Origin: Diadophis punctatus similis
Taxonomy: Eukaryota > Chordata > Lepidosauria > Squamata > Dipsadidae
DNA: 64,000 bases
Direction of reading: 5' to 3'
Assembly (NCBI GenBank): GCA_023053685.1
Contig: JALIGW010000002.1
Span: forward strand, 243,008,177-243,072,176
A program made the translations under genes and the position numbers. This document shows positions 32,897-48,339 of the stretch, in pieces. Each line of letters starts with the position of its first letter. Position 1 is the first letter of the stretch. The notes beneath the pieces are model-generated. The model ran no database searches. It saw only the letters and a program-made list of their open reading frames with translations, and had not been told where the DNA came from.

Positions 32897-33316
32897 ATGC
32901 AGAAACAATCGTCAGCAAGTGAGGGAACTGGAAAAGGTGCCTCGGCTGTTCAGTCAGGCAGCTGTGGAAAGATCTGGGCAGGATCTGGGCAGAATATCCT
33001 GGACAAAAAAACGTTCATCCATTCAGAGATTCAGCCCTGGAACTTTAGAAGCATTCACTACCAGGAGGCTGAAGGTCCCTGAGGACTTAGCAGCCGTCTC
33101 TACAACGTTTATAGTCAATGGCTGGGGTTAGAAAAACACACTAAAACCCAAATGTTGGACCTTGTTGTTCTGGAGCAGCTGCTGGCCCTTCTGCCCCTGC
33201 CGATGAAGAGCTGGGTGCGGGAGTGTGGAGCGGAGACCAGCTGCCAAGCGGTGGCCCTGGCGGAAGGCTTCCTCCTGAGTCAGGCAGAGGAGCAGAAGGA
33301 GCAAGTCGAATTGCAG
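32897..33316 (+). pseudogene. SCAN-domain exon with premature stop
   Basis: The frame from the ATG at 32897 reads a leader (MQKQSSASEGTGKGASAVQS), then the SCAN start HYQEAEGP. It hits TGA and continues in the same frame through [44 protein letters not shown] and [13 protein letters not shown]. The stop replaces a codon that is Arg in most SCAN domains, so it fits a CGA-to-TGA change. The exon ends TTGCAG/GTGAGA in phase 0. It could also be an assembly or allele-specific change. Confidence 0.85.
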
Positions 33317-33705
33317 GTGAGAGACCTCCATCTTGGAAGCCCAGAAGGGAATAAAGAATGTGTTCAAATTCTTCAACCCTCCTATACTCTGGTGCTCATA
33401 ACATGTGGATATGTTCCACTAGTTCTTGCAGGACATTGTTCCGTTATCTATTCTAGAATATACAGATAGTCCTTAACTTATTGCAGTTCACTTATTGACT
33501 GTTCAAAGTTATGGCACTGAAAAAAGTGACTTATGACCATTTTTCACATTTACGACCTTTGCAGCATCCACATGGTCACATGGTCAAATTTCAGATGCTT
33601 GGGAACTGCTTCATATTTGATTAGACTAGATTAAGATTAACAAAGTTGGAAGGGATCTTGTGGGTCATCTAGTTCAACTCCCCGCCCAAGCAGTAGACCC
33701 TACAC

Positions 33706-33851
33706 CAGGGGTGGCCAAACTATGGTTCTTTGAGGACCTGTGGACTTCAACTCCCAGAATTCCTGAGCCAGCCATGCATGCATGGCTAGCTCAGGAATTC
33801 TGGGAGTTGAAGTCCACAGGTCCTCAAAGAACCATAGTTTGGCCACCCCTG
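33706..33851. mobile_element. hAT-type palindromic MITE
   Basis: A 146-bp near-perfect palindrome with ends CAGGGGTGGCCAAACTATGG, flanked by the 8-bp duplication CCCTACAC (33698-33705 and 33852-33859). Confidence 0.92.
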
Positions 33852-34590
33852 CCCTACACCATTTCTGACAAATGGCAGTCCAATCTCTTCTTGAAAGCCT
33901 CTGGTGATGAAACTCCCACAACTTCCGAAGGCAAAAGCTGTTCCATCGGTTGATAGTTCTCACTGTCAGACAATTTCTCCTTATTTCTAGGTTGAATCAC
34001 TCCTTGATCAGTTTCCATCCATTCCTTGTCTGGCCTTTAGGTGCCTTGAAAAAAAGCTTGACCCCCTCCTCTCTGTTGCAGCCTCTCAAATATTGGAAGA
34101 CTGTTATCATGTCTCTCCTGGTCCTTCTCTTCACTATGCCCATGCCCAGTTCCTGCAACCGTTCTTCATATGTTTTAGTCTCCAGTCCCCTGATCATCCT
34201 GGTTGCTCTTCTCTGCACTTTCTCTAGAGTATCAACATCTTTTTTATAGTGTGGTAACCAAAACTGGATGCAGTATTCTAGGTGTGGTCTTACTAAGGCT
34301 TTATAGAGTGGTATTAGTACCTCACTTGATCTTCATTGTATCCCTCTGTTAATGCAATTTAGGATTGTGTTGGCTTTTTTGCTGTTGCCGCACACTGCTG
34401 GCTCATATTTAGCTGGTTGTCCATTGAGACTCCAAGATCCCTCTCACAGTCACTGCTATTAAGCCTGGTTTCACCCAGTCTGTATGTGTACTTTTGGTTT
34501 TTCTTACCTAAGTGTAAAACTTTACTTTTCTCTACATTGAATTTCATTTTGTTAGATAGGGCCCAGTGATCTTGAGCCTATCATCTAGGG

Positions 34591-34848
34591 CAGGGGTCCT
34601 CAAACTTTTAAACGGGGCCAATTCACAGTCCCTCAGGCTGTTGGGGGCCAGGCTGGGTGGGTGTGGCTAACTTTCATTTGTTTTGCTCCTGGGGGTGTTT
34701 TATTTGTTTTTGTTTGCATGTTGCTCTTTTGGTTGACTTTTCTTTTTACTAGATCGTATTTTCAGTTGTTTAGGAGTCTAGTGGTCCACTTCAGGAAATT
34801 CAGTTTTGCAGCAATTCTTCTCAGCCCCAAGGAGCTTGAGAAATATCT

Positions 34849-34925
<77 letters not shown>

Positions 34926-35399
34926 TCTCTCTCTCTTTCTCTCTTTCTCTCCCTTTGTCTATCTGTCACTGTTTTATCTATCTTCTAGAGGCGGAGGAGG
35001 TGAAACATGGGCCGTTTTCGCCCATTTTCTGGCCTCCTGGGGCATCTGTGTGCCCCATTTTACACCTCCCCCGCCTCCAGAAGCATTCTGCAGCCCCAAA
35101 CAGGCAAAAATGGCCCGGGTTTTGGCCAAAAATGGGCCATTTCTGCCCGGGTTTTAGTCGTCTGGGGCATCTGTGCACCCCATTTTTTACCTCCCCCGCC
35201 TCCAGAACGTCTCTGCAGGCCAAAATTGTTGGCCTTACCTTTCAGTTCCAGCCTGCGAGGCTCACGAAGGTAAGTTTTGTGCTCGGCCGAAGGGTAGGCG
35301 AGGCAATGTGGGCGGGGCAGCCTCATAGTCCTGCGTGGGCCGGATTAATGGCTTCGGCGGGCCACATGTGGCCCGCAGGCCGTAGTTTGAGGACCCATG
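34591..35399. mobile_element. hAT-type element with a (CT)n core
   Basis: Ends CAGGGGTCCTCAAACTTTTA and GTAGTTTGAGGACCCATG are inverted relatives. The 8-bp duplication ATCTAGGG flanks it (34583-34590 and 35400-35407). The inside has a CT array (34851-34920) and GC-rich sequence with no transposase frame. Confidence 0.9.
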
Positions 35400-35469
35400 A
35401 TCTAGGGTGTTAGCTATTCTTGCCAACTTAATACCGTCCGCAAATTTGGTAAGTATGTTGCTGAATGGA

Positions 35470-35622
35470 TGTTGTTGCTTTTATACTGTTTTTAAATTTT
35501 GTATTTTTTAATTTTATGAAATTTTGTTTATTCTTGTATTTCTCTTTGTTGTACGCCGCCCTGAGTCCTTCGGGAGTTGGGCGGCATATAAGAATAACAA
35601 AATAAATAAATAAATAAATAAG
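35470..35622 (+). mobile_element. L2 LINE 3' end
   Basis: TGTACGCCGCCCTGAGTCCT and GGGAGTTGGGCGGCATATAA, then a short AAAT array, inserted in the CR1. Confidence 0.82.
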
Positions 35623-36077
35623 TTCCCCTTCTATTCCCTTATCTAAGTCATTTATGAAGATGTTGAAGAGTACTGGCCCACAGACGGAACCTTGTGGTAC
35701 CCCACTGCTTATTTCCCTCCATGTATATGTAGACCCGTTAAGGACTACCTGTCGAGTATGGTTTGTCAGCCAGTTACAAATCCATCTGGTGGTGATGCCA
35801 TTTATGACAGTTACGACCTTCCGACAAGCAAAGTCAATTGGGAAGCCATGTGACTAACTTAACAATTGCAGTGATTCACTTTAACAAGCGTGGGTAGAAA
35901 GGTTGTCATATAGGGCAATGCTCACTTAACAAATGTCTCAACGTAAATTTTATGCTCATTGATAGATATTGGGGCATTGAAGTTGTTTTTAGAGGACAAG
36001 AATCCACCTCACGTTGTGTGATGTCTTATTTATTTTTCTTTTCTCCTGCCTCCTATTTCATGTCTTTCATTCTGCAG

Positions 36078-36177
36078 ACCAGAGATTCTGTGAGAAGGAG
36101 GAATGCATCAAATCCCCCTCCGGAGCTGTTTTCCAGGAGGATCTATCAGGAATCCACAAGTCAGGACATCTCAGAAG
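36078..36177 (+). CDS. Linker exon of the SCAN-KRAB zinc-finger locus
   Basis: 100 bp between CATTCTGCAG and AGAAG/GTAGAG. It reads phase 0 to phase 1 as a hydrophilic stretch (TRDSVRRRNASNPPPELFS and TSQDISE). Both borders fit the SCAN and KRAB exons; the sequence itself is not diagnostic. Confidence 0.6.
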
Positions 36178-36354
36178 GTAGAGGTCCCAGCTGTCTTACC
36201 TTCTCTATCCCTTCTCTTCTGTAGAATGCCTCCTGCTATTTTATTAATTATCCATTTAAAAATCCACATAAAAAGGGAAGAATAGAATGAATTTGACTCC
36301 TTTTTATGGTGGTGCTGGAAAACTGGTTGAATCTCCAACTCAAGTAAGAGGGGA

Positions 36355-36397
36355 ATAATAATAATAATAATTATTATTGTTGTTGTTGTTGTTGTTG

Positions 36398-36492
<95 letters not shown>

Positions 36493-36493
36493 G
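36355..36493. repeat. (ATT)n with GTT units
   Basis: About 45 trinucleotide units. Confidence 0.95.
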
Positions 36494-36499
36494 GAACAT

Positions 36500-37003
<504 letters not shown>

Positions 37004-37021
37004 ACAATGTTAACATTTGCT

Positions 37022-37515
37022 GAATAACTATAGCAATAGCGCTTAGACTTACCGTATATTTCAGAGTATGAGAGGCACTTTTTCCCCCCTTAAAAGAGGC
37101 TGAAAATTTGGGTGCATTTTATACTTCGAATGTAGCTTTTTCGAAGCTTTTTTTCAGCCCTAACTCTTACATGTTTTGCCTGCTTTTTTCATTGCTACTC
37201 CCTCCGAAAATCAGCTGTACTTTAGAAGCTTTTTTCAGCCCTAATGAGGTGCTAAGAGTGAAGGATGTCCCGTGTTTTGCCTGCATTTTTCATTGCTTCT
37301 CTCTATCAGCTGTGCTTTAGAAGCTGTTTTTTATCCCGTTCTAAACCAGCAAACTAATGTGCCGAAGCTGACCAGACTAAGGCACTAGTCAGATGAATAC
37401 CTGGTAGGCAGATTTTTTTTTCTTATTTTCCTCCCAAAAAACTAAGGTGTGTCTTATACTCCGGTGTGTCTTATACTCCGAAAAAAGGGTATATACCGCT
37501 TCACAGTGCTTTATA
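37022..37515 (-). mobile_element. SINE tail interrupted by MITE copy C
   Basis: ATAGCAATAGCGCTTAGACT (37032-37049) and TATACCGCTTCACAGTGCT (37490-37508) are the reverse-oriented 3' end of the Sauria-type SINE. The MITE (37052-37489) sits at the TA between them. Confidence 0.75.
37052..37489. mobile_element. TA-flanked MITE (copy C)
   Basis: Ends CCGTATATTTCAGAGTATG and CTTATACTCCGAAAAAAGGG are diverged versions of the copy A and B ends, flanked by TA. Confidence 0.75.
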
Positions 37516-40500
37516 AAGTCACAAAAAAACCCCACATAATATAGAAACCGAATGGAGCTGGTTAAACAAAAATTAAATAATATAGGAAAGAACGAATTGG
37601 CACAACAAATAAAAAGAACAAGGCAAAACTTTTTTGAAAATGCTAACAAACCGGGAAGGTGGCTAGCTTATAGATTTAAGAAAGAAAAACAAGAAGTGGA
37701 TAACAAAATTACAGGATAAGGAAGGCACATTATATAGCCAACCTGAAAAGAAGAGATACAATTTATGACTTTTATGAGAGGTTATACAAATCTGATAAAA
37801 TAAAAAAAGAAAGAATAATACAATACTTGGACAAAGCTAACTTACCTAAAATTTCAGAAACGGTAAAGAATAGACTGGAGGAAAGAATATCAATGGCAAA
37901 ATTAACTCATGCAATTAAAAAGCAAAAAACAAACAAACCAATAAAACTCCAGGACCAGATGGTCTACCAGTAGACATATACAAAGAATTATAAGATACCT
38001 TGAGCCTGTCAATGTTAGAAGTATATAACGACGTATTAACGGAAGCTAAGATTCTGAACACACGGAAAGAGGCCTATAACACCCTGATTCCAAAAGAAGA
38101 TTCGGATATAACACAAATAAAAAATTACAGACCAATTTCGTTATTAAATGCAGACTACAAAATTTCCGCATCAATAATTGCTGAAAGACTAAAATTTTTA
38201 AATGATTTCATCCACCCAGATCAAAATGGGTTCTTATCAAAGAGACAAATAAGAAATAATGTTAGAATAATTATGGATAAGCTAGAATATTATGAAATGC
38301 ATAATAAAAACAACTAATGTTTTTAACATTAACGTTTGATAATATAAATTGGTAATTTATGCTGCAACAATTAAATGTTATGGAATTTGGTGGGAAATTT
38401 ATGAATACGATAAAGGCAATTTACACCTAACAGAAAGCAAAAGTGTTGGTAAATGGAGATGTGACAGAAAGCTTTAATATACAAAAAGGAACAAGGCAAG
38501 GTTGTCCACTCTCCCTGTTACTATTCATTTTAACATTAGAAGTTCTAACCAGGAATATTAGACAGGACACAGAGATAAAGGAATAAAGGGAAATTAAAAA
38601 TGAAAGGTATAAGCTCCAAGCATTTCTTGACGACTTAGTATTTATAGTAGAAGAACCCATTGAGACTAGTCCCAAACTGATAAAGAAAATTGAAGAATAT
38701 GAAGAAGTGGCAGGGATGAAAATAAATAAAGACAAAGACAAGGTATTAATCAAAAACCTCACCAATAAACAAAAAACGGAATTGACAGAAAATTGGCTTA
38801 CAGATAGCAAAAAAGTTTAAATATCTTGGTATTTATCTAACAGCAAGATGTGTGACAATCAAAGAGGATAATTATACAAAACTGATAAAACAAATTAAAG
38901 TGGATTTGGAAAGGTGGAAGAATGTACAGTTATCTATGGTAGGGAGGATACCAGTTGTAAAAATGAACATATTACCAAAATTACTTTTCTTATTTCAAAC
39001 AATACTGGTAAAATTAGAAAAGAAATTCTTTGACGAATTGAACAAAATGACTTTGAAGTATATCTGGCAAGGTAAAAAAAACCTCGAGAATAAAATTGAA
39101 AATGCTACAGGACTCTAGAAGCAATGGGGGTTTTGGACTCCCTGACTGGGAATTATTTACCAGGCCTCAGCTCTTACCTGGTTAAAATATTGGGTAAATC
39201 TGAAATACAGGAGACTATTATTACTAGAAGGGCATGACCTTCAGTTAGGCTGGTATGCTTTCCTTTGGTATGGCAGAAATACAGCGCATAAATATTTCCA
39301 GAGGCATTATGTGAGGAGCACGTTGCTTAACATTTGGGAAAAAATTAAATCACAACATTATAGGGAAATACCAGTCTGGCTCTTCACAATGAAGGCATTA
39401 ATATATCCAAACCTTATAAATTTGGAAAAAAAATGGTATGTTACAAACATATCTTAAATGAAAGGGGTGAACTTACAACTGCAGAGTTAAGGGGTGGACT
39501 TATCTTGGTGGCCGTATTTTCCAGTTCAGTCAAGATACGAAAAAGATGTTAAAATATGGGGTGTAAATAAAGAACAAACAGCATTTGATAAAATTTTAAT
39601 GGGGACAGATGAAAAAATGATTTTAAAATATAGTTATTTACTGAACTATAAAATGGAGGAAGAAATGGTTAAAGACATAATTATTCCCTGGGCAAAGAAT
39701 TTCTGATATAATATAGAATTAGAGAAATCTGGTATAGAAACTACAAACTGACTATGGCCTTGGCCTATAAAGAAAACCTCTATAAAATGTTTTACAGGTG
39801 GCATCTGCCACCTGCAAGATTGGCAAAAATGTTTAAGTATTCATCCGCTAAATGCTGGAATTGAAATCAGATCCCAGGTACCTACTACCACATGTGGACA
39901 TGCAGGAAAGCAAGGAATTACTGAGAGAAAATACATAACTGGTTGGAAACGATAACTGAGCAAAATATTGAGTTTAAACCAGAAACATGCCTCTTAGGTA
40001 TACTATCGGAAAGTTATGATAACGCAACCACATATTTAGTGTTACATATACTGATGGCAGCAAGGATCATATACCGTATTTTTTGGAGTATAAGACGCAC
40101 CTTTTTCCTCCCTAAAAGTGGCTGAAAATTTGGGTGCGTCTTATACTTCGAATGTAGCTTTTTTTTTCCAGCCCTAACTAAGTGCTAACAGATCTTCCCA
40201 GCTCTTACCTTGCAGGCTTTTTCATTGTTACTCTCTCCAAAGAATGTTTTTCCAGCCCTAAGTCTTTGCAGGTTTTTTTTTCATTGCTCTACTTGCTCCA
40301 AAGAAGGTTTTTTCCAGCCCTAACCAGGTGCTAACGATCTTCCCAGCTCTTACCGGCTTGCAGGCTCTTTCATTGTTACTCTCTCAGAAGAATGTTTTTC
40401 CAGCCCTAAGTCTTTGCAGGGTTTTTTTTTCATTGCTCTACTTGCTCCAAAGAAGTTTTTTTCTAGCCCTAACCAGGTGCTAACGATCTTCCCAGCTCTT

Positions 40501-41201
40501 ACTGGCTTGCAGGCTCTTTCATTGTTACTCTCTCAGAAGAAGGTTTTTTTAAGTCCTAACCAGGAGATAAAATAATGTGCTGAAGCTGACCAGACTAAGG
40601 ATGCTAGCCAGATGAATACCTGGTAGGCAGATTGTTTTCCCCTATTTTCCTCCCCAAAAACTAAGGTGCGTCTTATACTCCGGTGCGTCTTATACTCCGA
40701 AAAATACGGTATGCTAAATACTGGAAAAACGTGAATGCCCATTGGAGGATGATATAATTAGGAAAATGTGGGATTGTACTGAAATAGATAGATTAAAAAT
40801 TAAAGATAAAGAAGACTAGGAATATTATCGGGCATGGGATAAATTTTATGATTGGATAGAGACGAATGTTAGTGTTAGAAATTAGAAATGAGAGAAAATA
40901 AGTTTATGAATGTCAATAATTGTGAGTAAGGAAAATAAAGTTGTATAAAACAACCATAGTAAGGGGAAAAATTGTAAATAGGCTAATGTAAGAAGAAATT
41001 TAGTCAAAGTTTTTCCCCCTCTTTTTTTGATTATACCACTATAATTACTGTTATTATATTATTTTTCATTGTTTATTGCTATTAGTGTGTGTGTTAAGAT
41101 TTATTATCAACTTTTCTTTGGCTTTGATTTATTTGTAATTGCTATCGTGACAAGGCACTGCCTTTCAAAAATGTTTATGAATAAAATCTATTCAAAAAAA
41201 C
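37515..41201 (+). mobile_element. L1 LINE ORF2 and 3' end, decayed
   Basis: Broken + strand frames follow L1 ORF2 order: an RT N-terminal part, then NYRPISLLNADYKISASIIA and HPDQNGFLSKRQIRNNVRII (38100-38290). A GTRQGCPLS-like part follows near 38490, then IPVVKMNILPKLLFLFQ and LKYIWQGKK (38950-39080), and C-terminal zinc-knuckle-region pieces near 39840. The 3' end has AATAAAATC and an A tail at about 41195. MITE copy B interrupts it. Confidence 0.82.
40074..40709. mobile_element. TA-flanked MITE (copy B) with internal 148-bp tandem repeat
   Basis: Ends CCGTATTTTTTGGAGTATAA and TTATACTCCGAAAAATACGG, flanked by TA (40072-40073 and 40710-40711). Inside, the TAACCAGGTGCTAAC block recurs at 40175, 40321 and 40470. 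Confidence 0.87.
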
Positions 41202-41251
41202 AACTTGAAAATCCTCCTGATTTTTGCTCTGTTTTCTTCTCATTCAGAAAG

Positions 41252-41377
41252 GTCTTATGTCCTTTAAGGAGGTGGCTGTGTATTTCTCCGAAGAGGAGTG
41301 GTCTCAGCTGAAAGTTGACCAAAAGGCACTCTATTGGGAAGTCATGCTGGAAAATCATAGGAATGTGGCCTCTTTGG
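41252..41377 (+). CDS. KRAB A-box exon
   Basis: Encodes LMSFKEVAVYFSEEEWSQL, then QKALYWEVMLENHRNVASL, an intact KRAB A-box with the MLE core that family members use to bind the TRIM28 co-repressor. The in-frame acceptor is the second AG of CATTCAGAAAG (41250-41251); using the first AG would shift frame and stop. The exon ends TTTGG/GTAAGA in phase 1. Confidence 0.88.
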
Positions 41378-41764
41378 GTAAGAATATGCCAGAAATTTTG
41401 TACTAAATACTACAAATTTGGAAGAGGAAATAAGAGAGAGTAATGTGATTAAATGAATAGGAAAAAAGTATGATGAAATTAAAAAGAGAAAATACAAAGT
41501 TATAAAAAAGTTATATTTCCCCCCCTCTTTCTAAGGTTATATCATTATTTCCTCCTCTACATAATTTATCCTTTCTAATCTTCAAATACAAGTGTGATCA
41601 CAAGTTCATTTTTTCTTTTTCAGCCTGAAGTCAGTCAGTTGGGCTTCCAATCACTAATAAATATTGATACTATCCTCCGCCTAATCAGAGTCAATTTAGT
41701 CATCATGGAGAATTCTTTCATCTTCTGCAACCATTCTAGTTATTGCAGAGTCCTTCCACTTTTT

Positions 41765-42312
41765 TATTTATTTATTTATTTTATTTATTTATTTATTAAA
41801 ATTTCTATGCCGCCCAACTCCCGAGGGACTCTGGGCGGCTCACAGCATGTATAGAAACATATAAAAGTAAAAACAATTTTATAAAAAACCATATTAAAAT
41901 ACTATGCATAATTTTAAAAACTTTCATTCATACCCCGCCTGCCGGAAGAGCCAAGTTTTTATTGCTTTACGGAAGGCCAGCAGGGTGGGGATAATCCTGA
42001 TCTCTGGAGGGAGTTGGTTCCAAAGGGAGGGGGCTCCCACAGAGAAGGCTCTCCCCCTCAGCCCCGCCAACCGGCATTGCTTGGTCGATGGGACCTGGAG
42101 GAGACACACTCTGTGGGACCTAACCGGTCGTAGGGAGGTATGCGGCAGGATGCGGTCCCGAAGGTAACCTGGCCCCGAGCCATGTAGGGCTTTAAAGGTA
42201 ACGACCAACACCTTGAATTGGATCCGGAGACTAATGGGCAGCCAATGCAGCTGGTGGAGAATCGGTGTTACGTGGGTGCATCTAGGTACACCCACCACAG
42301 CTCGCGCAGCTG
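41765..42312 (-). mobile_element. L2 LINE, 5'-truncated
   Basis: The - strand frame reads AARAVVGVPRCTHVTPILHQ to SLWNQLPPEIR and KTWLFRQAG, then the L2 3' terminus and a (TTTA)n array at 41761-41798. Confidence 0.9.
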
Positions 42313-42579
42313 TGTATAATTGTCTCATTACGGTTATCGTACAGGGAAACAATCTTCTATGACTGTTGATTAGTGCCAACATAAAGTGTTCTGATTTCAG
42401 TTGGATATTAAACTTTAAAGTTCTTTGTATCTCGGAATGCCTTTGAATCCAAACTTTTCTAGCTTTTTTTACAAGGCCACCAAAGCATGACAAAATGACC
42501 CTTGATCTTGTCTGCATTTCAAGCTTACATTTGAGGTACATTTATACACTTTTGAATATTTTTCTGTTGATTTTCATAT

Positions 42580-43370
42580 ATTTTTTAAATTTATTTTGTC
42601 AACACGTGTACAAGATAACAGGTATGATATAAACATAAAAGCAAAGTATGTATAGGTAAAAATTAGACAATAGGACAGAAGGACAGGGACGGTAGGCACG
42701 ATGGTGCGCTTATGCACGCCCCTAACAGAGCTCTTAGGAATGGGGTGAGGTCGACTGTAGACAGTCTAAGGTTAAAGTTTTTGGGGTTTGGGGAAGAAAC
42801 CACAGAGTCAGGTAGTGCATTCCAGGCATTGATTACTCTGTTGCTGAAGTCGTATTTTCTGCAGTCGAGTTTCGAGCGGTTTACATTGAGTTTGAATCCA
42901 TTGTGCATTGTTGAAGCTGAAGTATTCATTGACAGGTAGGACATTGTGGCAGATGATTTTATGAACTACATTTAGATCAGATTGAAGGCGACGTAGCTCT
43001 AAGTTGTCTAAGCCTAAAATTTCAAGTCTGGTGGAATAAGGAATTCTGTTGCAAGCAGAGGAGAGGAGGACTCTTCTTGTGAAGTATTTCTGGACTCTCT
43101 CAATTGTATTAATGTCCGATATGCAGTGTGGGTTCCAGACAGGTGAGCTGTATTCGAGGATTGGTCTGGCAAATGTATTGTATGCTCTGGTTAGCAGAGT
43201 AATATTGCCAGAGAAGAAGCTACGCAAGATTAGGTTGACAACTCTTTAGTGCCTTTTTGGCAATGTTGTTACAGTGGGCTCTGGCACTTAGGTCATTAGA
43301 TATGAGTACTCCAAGGTCTTTAACAGAGTGAGGATCGTCTACAAGGTCGTATCCTCCAAGTTTATATTTT
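42580..43370 (-). mobile_element. CR1-superfamily LINE (second family), 3' part
   Basis: The - strand encodes SVKDLGVLISNDLSA-like, TFARPILEYSSPVWNPHC, NTIERVQKYFTRRV and RKYDFSNRVINAWNALP in order with frame breaks. The 3' UTR ends TTATCTTGTACACGTGTTGA and AAATAAA. The 3' UTR recurs at 29430, 51890 and 52560. Confidence 0.82.
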
Positions 43371-43371
43371 G

Positions 43372-43470
43372 TATACATTATATAAATGTATTTATATTTA
43401 TATATTATATAAATATAAATTATATGTGTGTGTATGTGTGTATATATATAGTATACATTATATAAATGTA
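43372..43470. repeat. AT-rich TATA/GT microsatellite
   Basis: Imperfect TATAAATATA and TGTG/TATA units. AGTATACATTATATAAATGT occurs twice, at about 43371 and 43451. Confidence 0.8.
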
Positions 43471-44158
43471 CCTCTGTACATTTAGAGGTTTTTGCAATTA
43501 CATATTCGTCTTTTCTACAAAATGATATTCAAATTCTACTTTATGTTGTTGAATACTATAGTTCCCTTTATCTGCCTAAAATGTTTCTGATAATATGAAA
43601 ACTGCGGTATATTGTTTTTCCATTCTTGATTTAATTTTGTATTCCCGCAGCTCAAGTTCTAATTGTTCTTCACATGTTATCCTTTATCTTTCCTTGCTGC
43701 TTTTTTTTCTGCTGAAAGCCATTAGGATGTTTTGGGGCACAGCCTGAGTTTATATCTGTTTCATATTCCCCATGTGGCATTTTAAAATCTTATATTTATC
43801 GTACCACAAATATCCATGACATCCTGCCTCTCTCATTCTAAAATTCTCTTATTTCTGAGCAACTCCCACTTGTTTTCCAAATGCACAGCGAATACAAAGT
43901 TCAGTTTCAAATTGGGAAACCGAATCTTCCCATTTCCTTTGAAACTTGTAGAATTTGATATTTAACCCATGGTTTTTCCCTTGCCATACACACCTAGATG
44001 TATCTTCCAAAATTTTAATCAAGAAAGTCCAGATCAAATTCTTGAAGGACTTCTCTGCATCTAAGAAGTTTGAAGCAGTTAGTTCTTCATTATATTCAAA
44101 CTTCCTATGCTTTGCTCCTTTTCCCTAAAGTTATTTTTATTTTTCTTTCCCTGTGAAG

Positions 44159-46538
<2,380 letters not shown>

Positions 46539-46965
46539 AGGTATGGGGTGTGTGAAAAGGTTTTATTATGAACCATTCTCTTAACTCTCATATAAGGACC
46601 CACATAGTGTAGATGCCAAAGAAATCTCTGAAATCTAGAAAAAGCGTCAAAAGGATGGCCGAATGTTCTCCATACAGATACATTTCAGTGAGAATTTGTT
46701 TAAATGTTAGGTTTGATGATTGAAATATATGCATTTCCTAATTTCATGTATTGAATTAGGAAAGGTGGGGTTTTTTGAGTCATCTTGACAACTGGAAGCC
46801 CCATGGAGACGGATTTACCAATGGAAATCAAAGGCTAGGCATGTGTTGTTTTAATTATGAACACTGGTTTTTTATAGGTACTGTCATTTTAAGACCACTA
46901 ATATGTCATTTCACATTAATAAGAACATTTTTTCTTCATATTTGTCCCATTTTTGTTTGTATCAT

Positions 46966-46993
46966 AATAAAGAGAACCCAAATCCTCAATAAA
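46966..46993 (+). terminator. Candidate polyadenylation signals of the zinc-finger locus
   Basis: AATAAA occurs at 46966-46971 and 46988-46993, about 430 bp after the last finger remnant. Confidence 0.55.
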
Positions 46994-47038
46994 ATTTCAA
47001 TTTTTGTGAGCAAGAATAATATAATACAAGGCATACTA

Positions 47039-47400
47039 TTGTAGAGATAGAGGCCACGTGAAGGTTGTGTGCAGCAAACTACCTACCTCTAACGGGCCTC
47101 TCATGCCTACGTGATCTCACCCAGTTCACATAGCCAGAATAATTTAGGACATTATCCCTGACTGGTACATGATCTCATCTAGGTTGTATCAACAGGATGT
47201 TCTTAAGGATTTGCGGGGTGAATTCACCAGTGAAAATGTTGTTGCTCTTTTCTACCTTTTGCTGCTTGGAAAACTATAAAAAGCAATAAACACTGCGAAG
47301 GCAGTCAGACATCTTAGCATCCTGCAATGCCTTGTCTCTAATTCCATCATACTATGGGAAGGGCATGAATCAGGAAAGAGTTGCAGAGACGTTATAGCTA
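47039..47400 (+). mobile_element. Possible solo LTR
   Basis: The region has TG at its start, AACTATAAAAAGCAATAAAC (TATA box close to a polyadenylation hexamer) and a C/T-rich end, the layout of a retroviral LTR. I could not find a partner or a clear target duplication. Confidence 0.35.
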
Positions 47401-47419
47401 AATATGAATTACCAAAGTG

Positions 47420-48339
47420 TAGAGGTGTGAAGGGAAGGCCCGGAAAAAAACCAGAAAAATTCAGGAAAAAAACAGGTTTTTTCCGTTTTTTTCCTGAAGG
47501 CTTTTTTGTTTTTTTCCAAAAAATTGAAAAAAATTGAAAAAAGAAAAAAAAACATTGTGGAATATTTTATTTTAACATGATGAATAAAATATTTTAAGAC
47601 AGGGTGTTCAAATACTTTCCAAATCATTTCTTTAAAAAATGTATGATATCAGATTATTCTAATTTCTGTGCACTGAGTGAGGACAAGCAAGTCCTAAGTA
47701 ACTGAACCCTCCAATGCAAGAACTGTATGCATTTCTTCCTTTAGGAGGTGCTGCTATTGTAACAAGAAAAAGGCTTCAGTTTTGCTTTTGCATGTTAGTG
47801 GGTATGTTTGGTTTGTTCTGTCCTCTTCACTAGGCCTCAAAAGCATTGGAAGAAAATACAGAGCAACAAAAAGGACCTGTGCTGAATGAAGGGACTTATG
47901 AGAATGGGGTTTTTGTTTTTATTTAATACTGTGGAGAGGAAATACGAAAAATTGTTACTTTTGGTTTTGAAAATTGTTTTGTGGAGGCTTTTTGGCTGTT
48001 CCACATAAACTAGTAAGCAGTTTAGGAGATTGTTGCTCCCTTTGTTACAATTACAAATAAATATTATAAAAAAGTAAATTCTGTTTGTGATAATTGTTTG
48101 GCTGCACTATATTTTTAATATGCTAGTTGTGATAATTTTATGCCAAGGCAAATTGTCCATAGTCATATTTTATGTTCCTAAAGTAACAGAATGATTTTCA
48201 ATCTTAAAAAGACAAAAAAGTGCTAATGTAGCATTTTTTTCAATTTTTCCAAAAATTTCCATTTTTTTCCCTGGAAAAAAACAGAAAAAACCTGGGTTTT
48301 TTTCCGAGCTTCAAAATTTCCGGAAATTTTACATCTCTA
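47420..48339. mobile_element. hAT transposon, non-autonomous, TAGAGRTGT ends
   Basis: Left end TAGAGGTGTGAAGGGAAGGC and right end (reverse complement) TAGAGATGTAAAATTTCCGG, flanked by a perfect 8-bp duplication CCAAAGTG (47412-47419 and 48340-48347). The 920-bp element shows no transposase frame. Confidence 0.9.

Larger units (their letters stand above)
33620..35800 (-). mobile_element. CR1 LINE carrying three younger insertions
   Basis: On the - strand, broken CR1 frames appear in order: the RT end near 35640-35780, KFNVEKSKVLHLGKKN and CERDLGVSMDNQ (34359-34547), RRATRMIRGLETKTYEERL (33997-34218), and the 3' UTR to 33640. It is interrupted by two hAT elements and an L2 tail. Confidence 0.82.
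33468..35955. mobile_element. TIR-type repeat (TAGTCCTT family) split by CR1
   Basis: The left part 33468-33615 (ATAGTCCTTAACTTATTGCA, GGCACTGAAAAAAGTGACTT) and right part about 35800-35955 (CCTTCCGACAAGCAAAGTCA, CACTTAACAAATGTCTC) align to the intact copy at 59501-59898. The CR1 at 33620-35800 is inserted between them. Confidence 0.65.
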
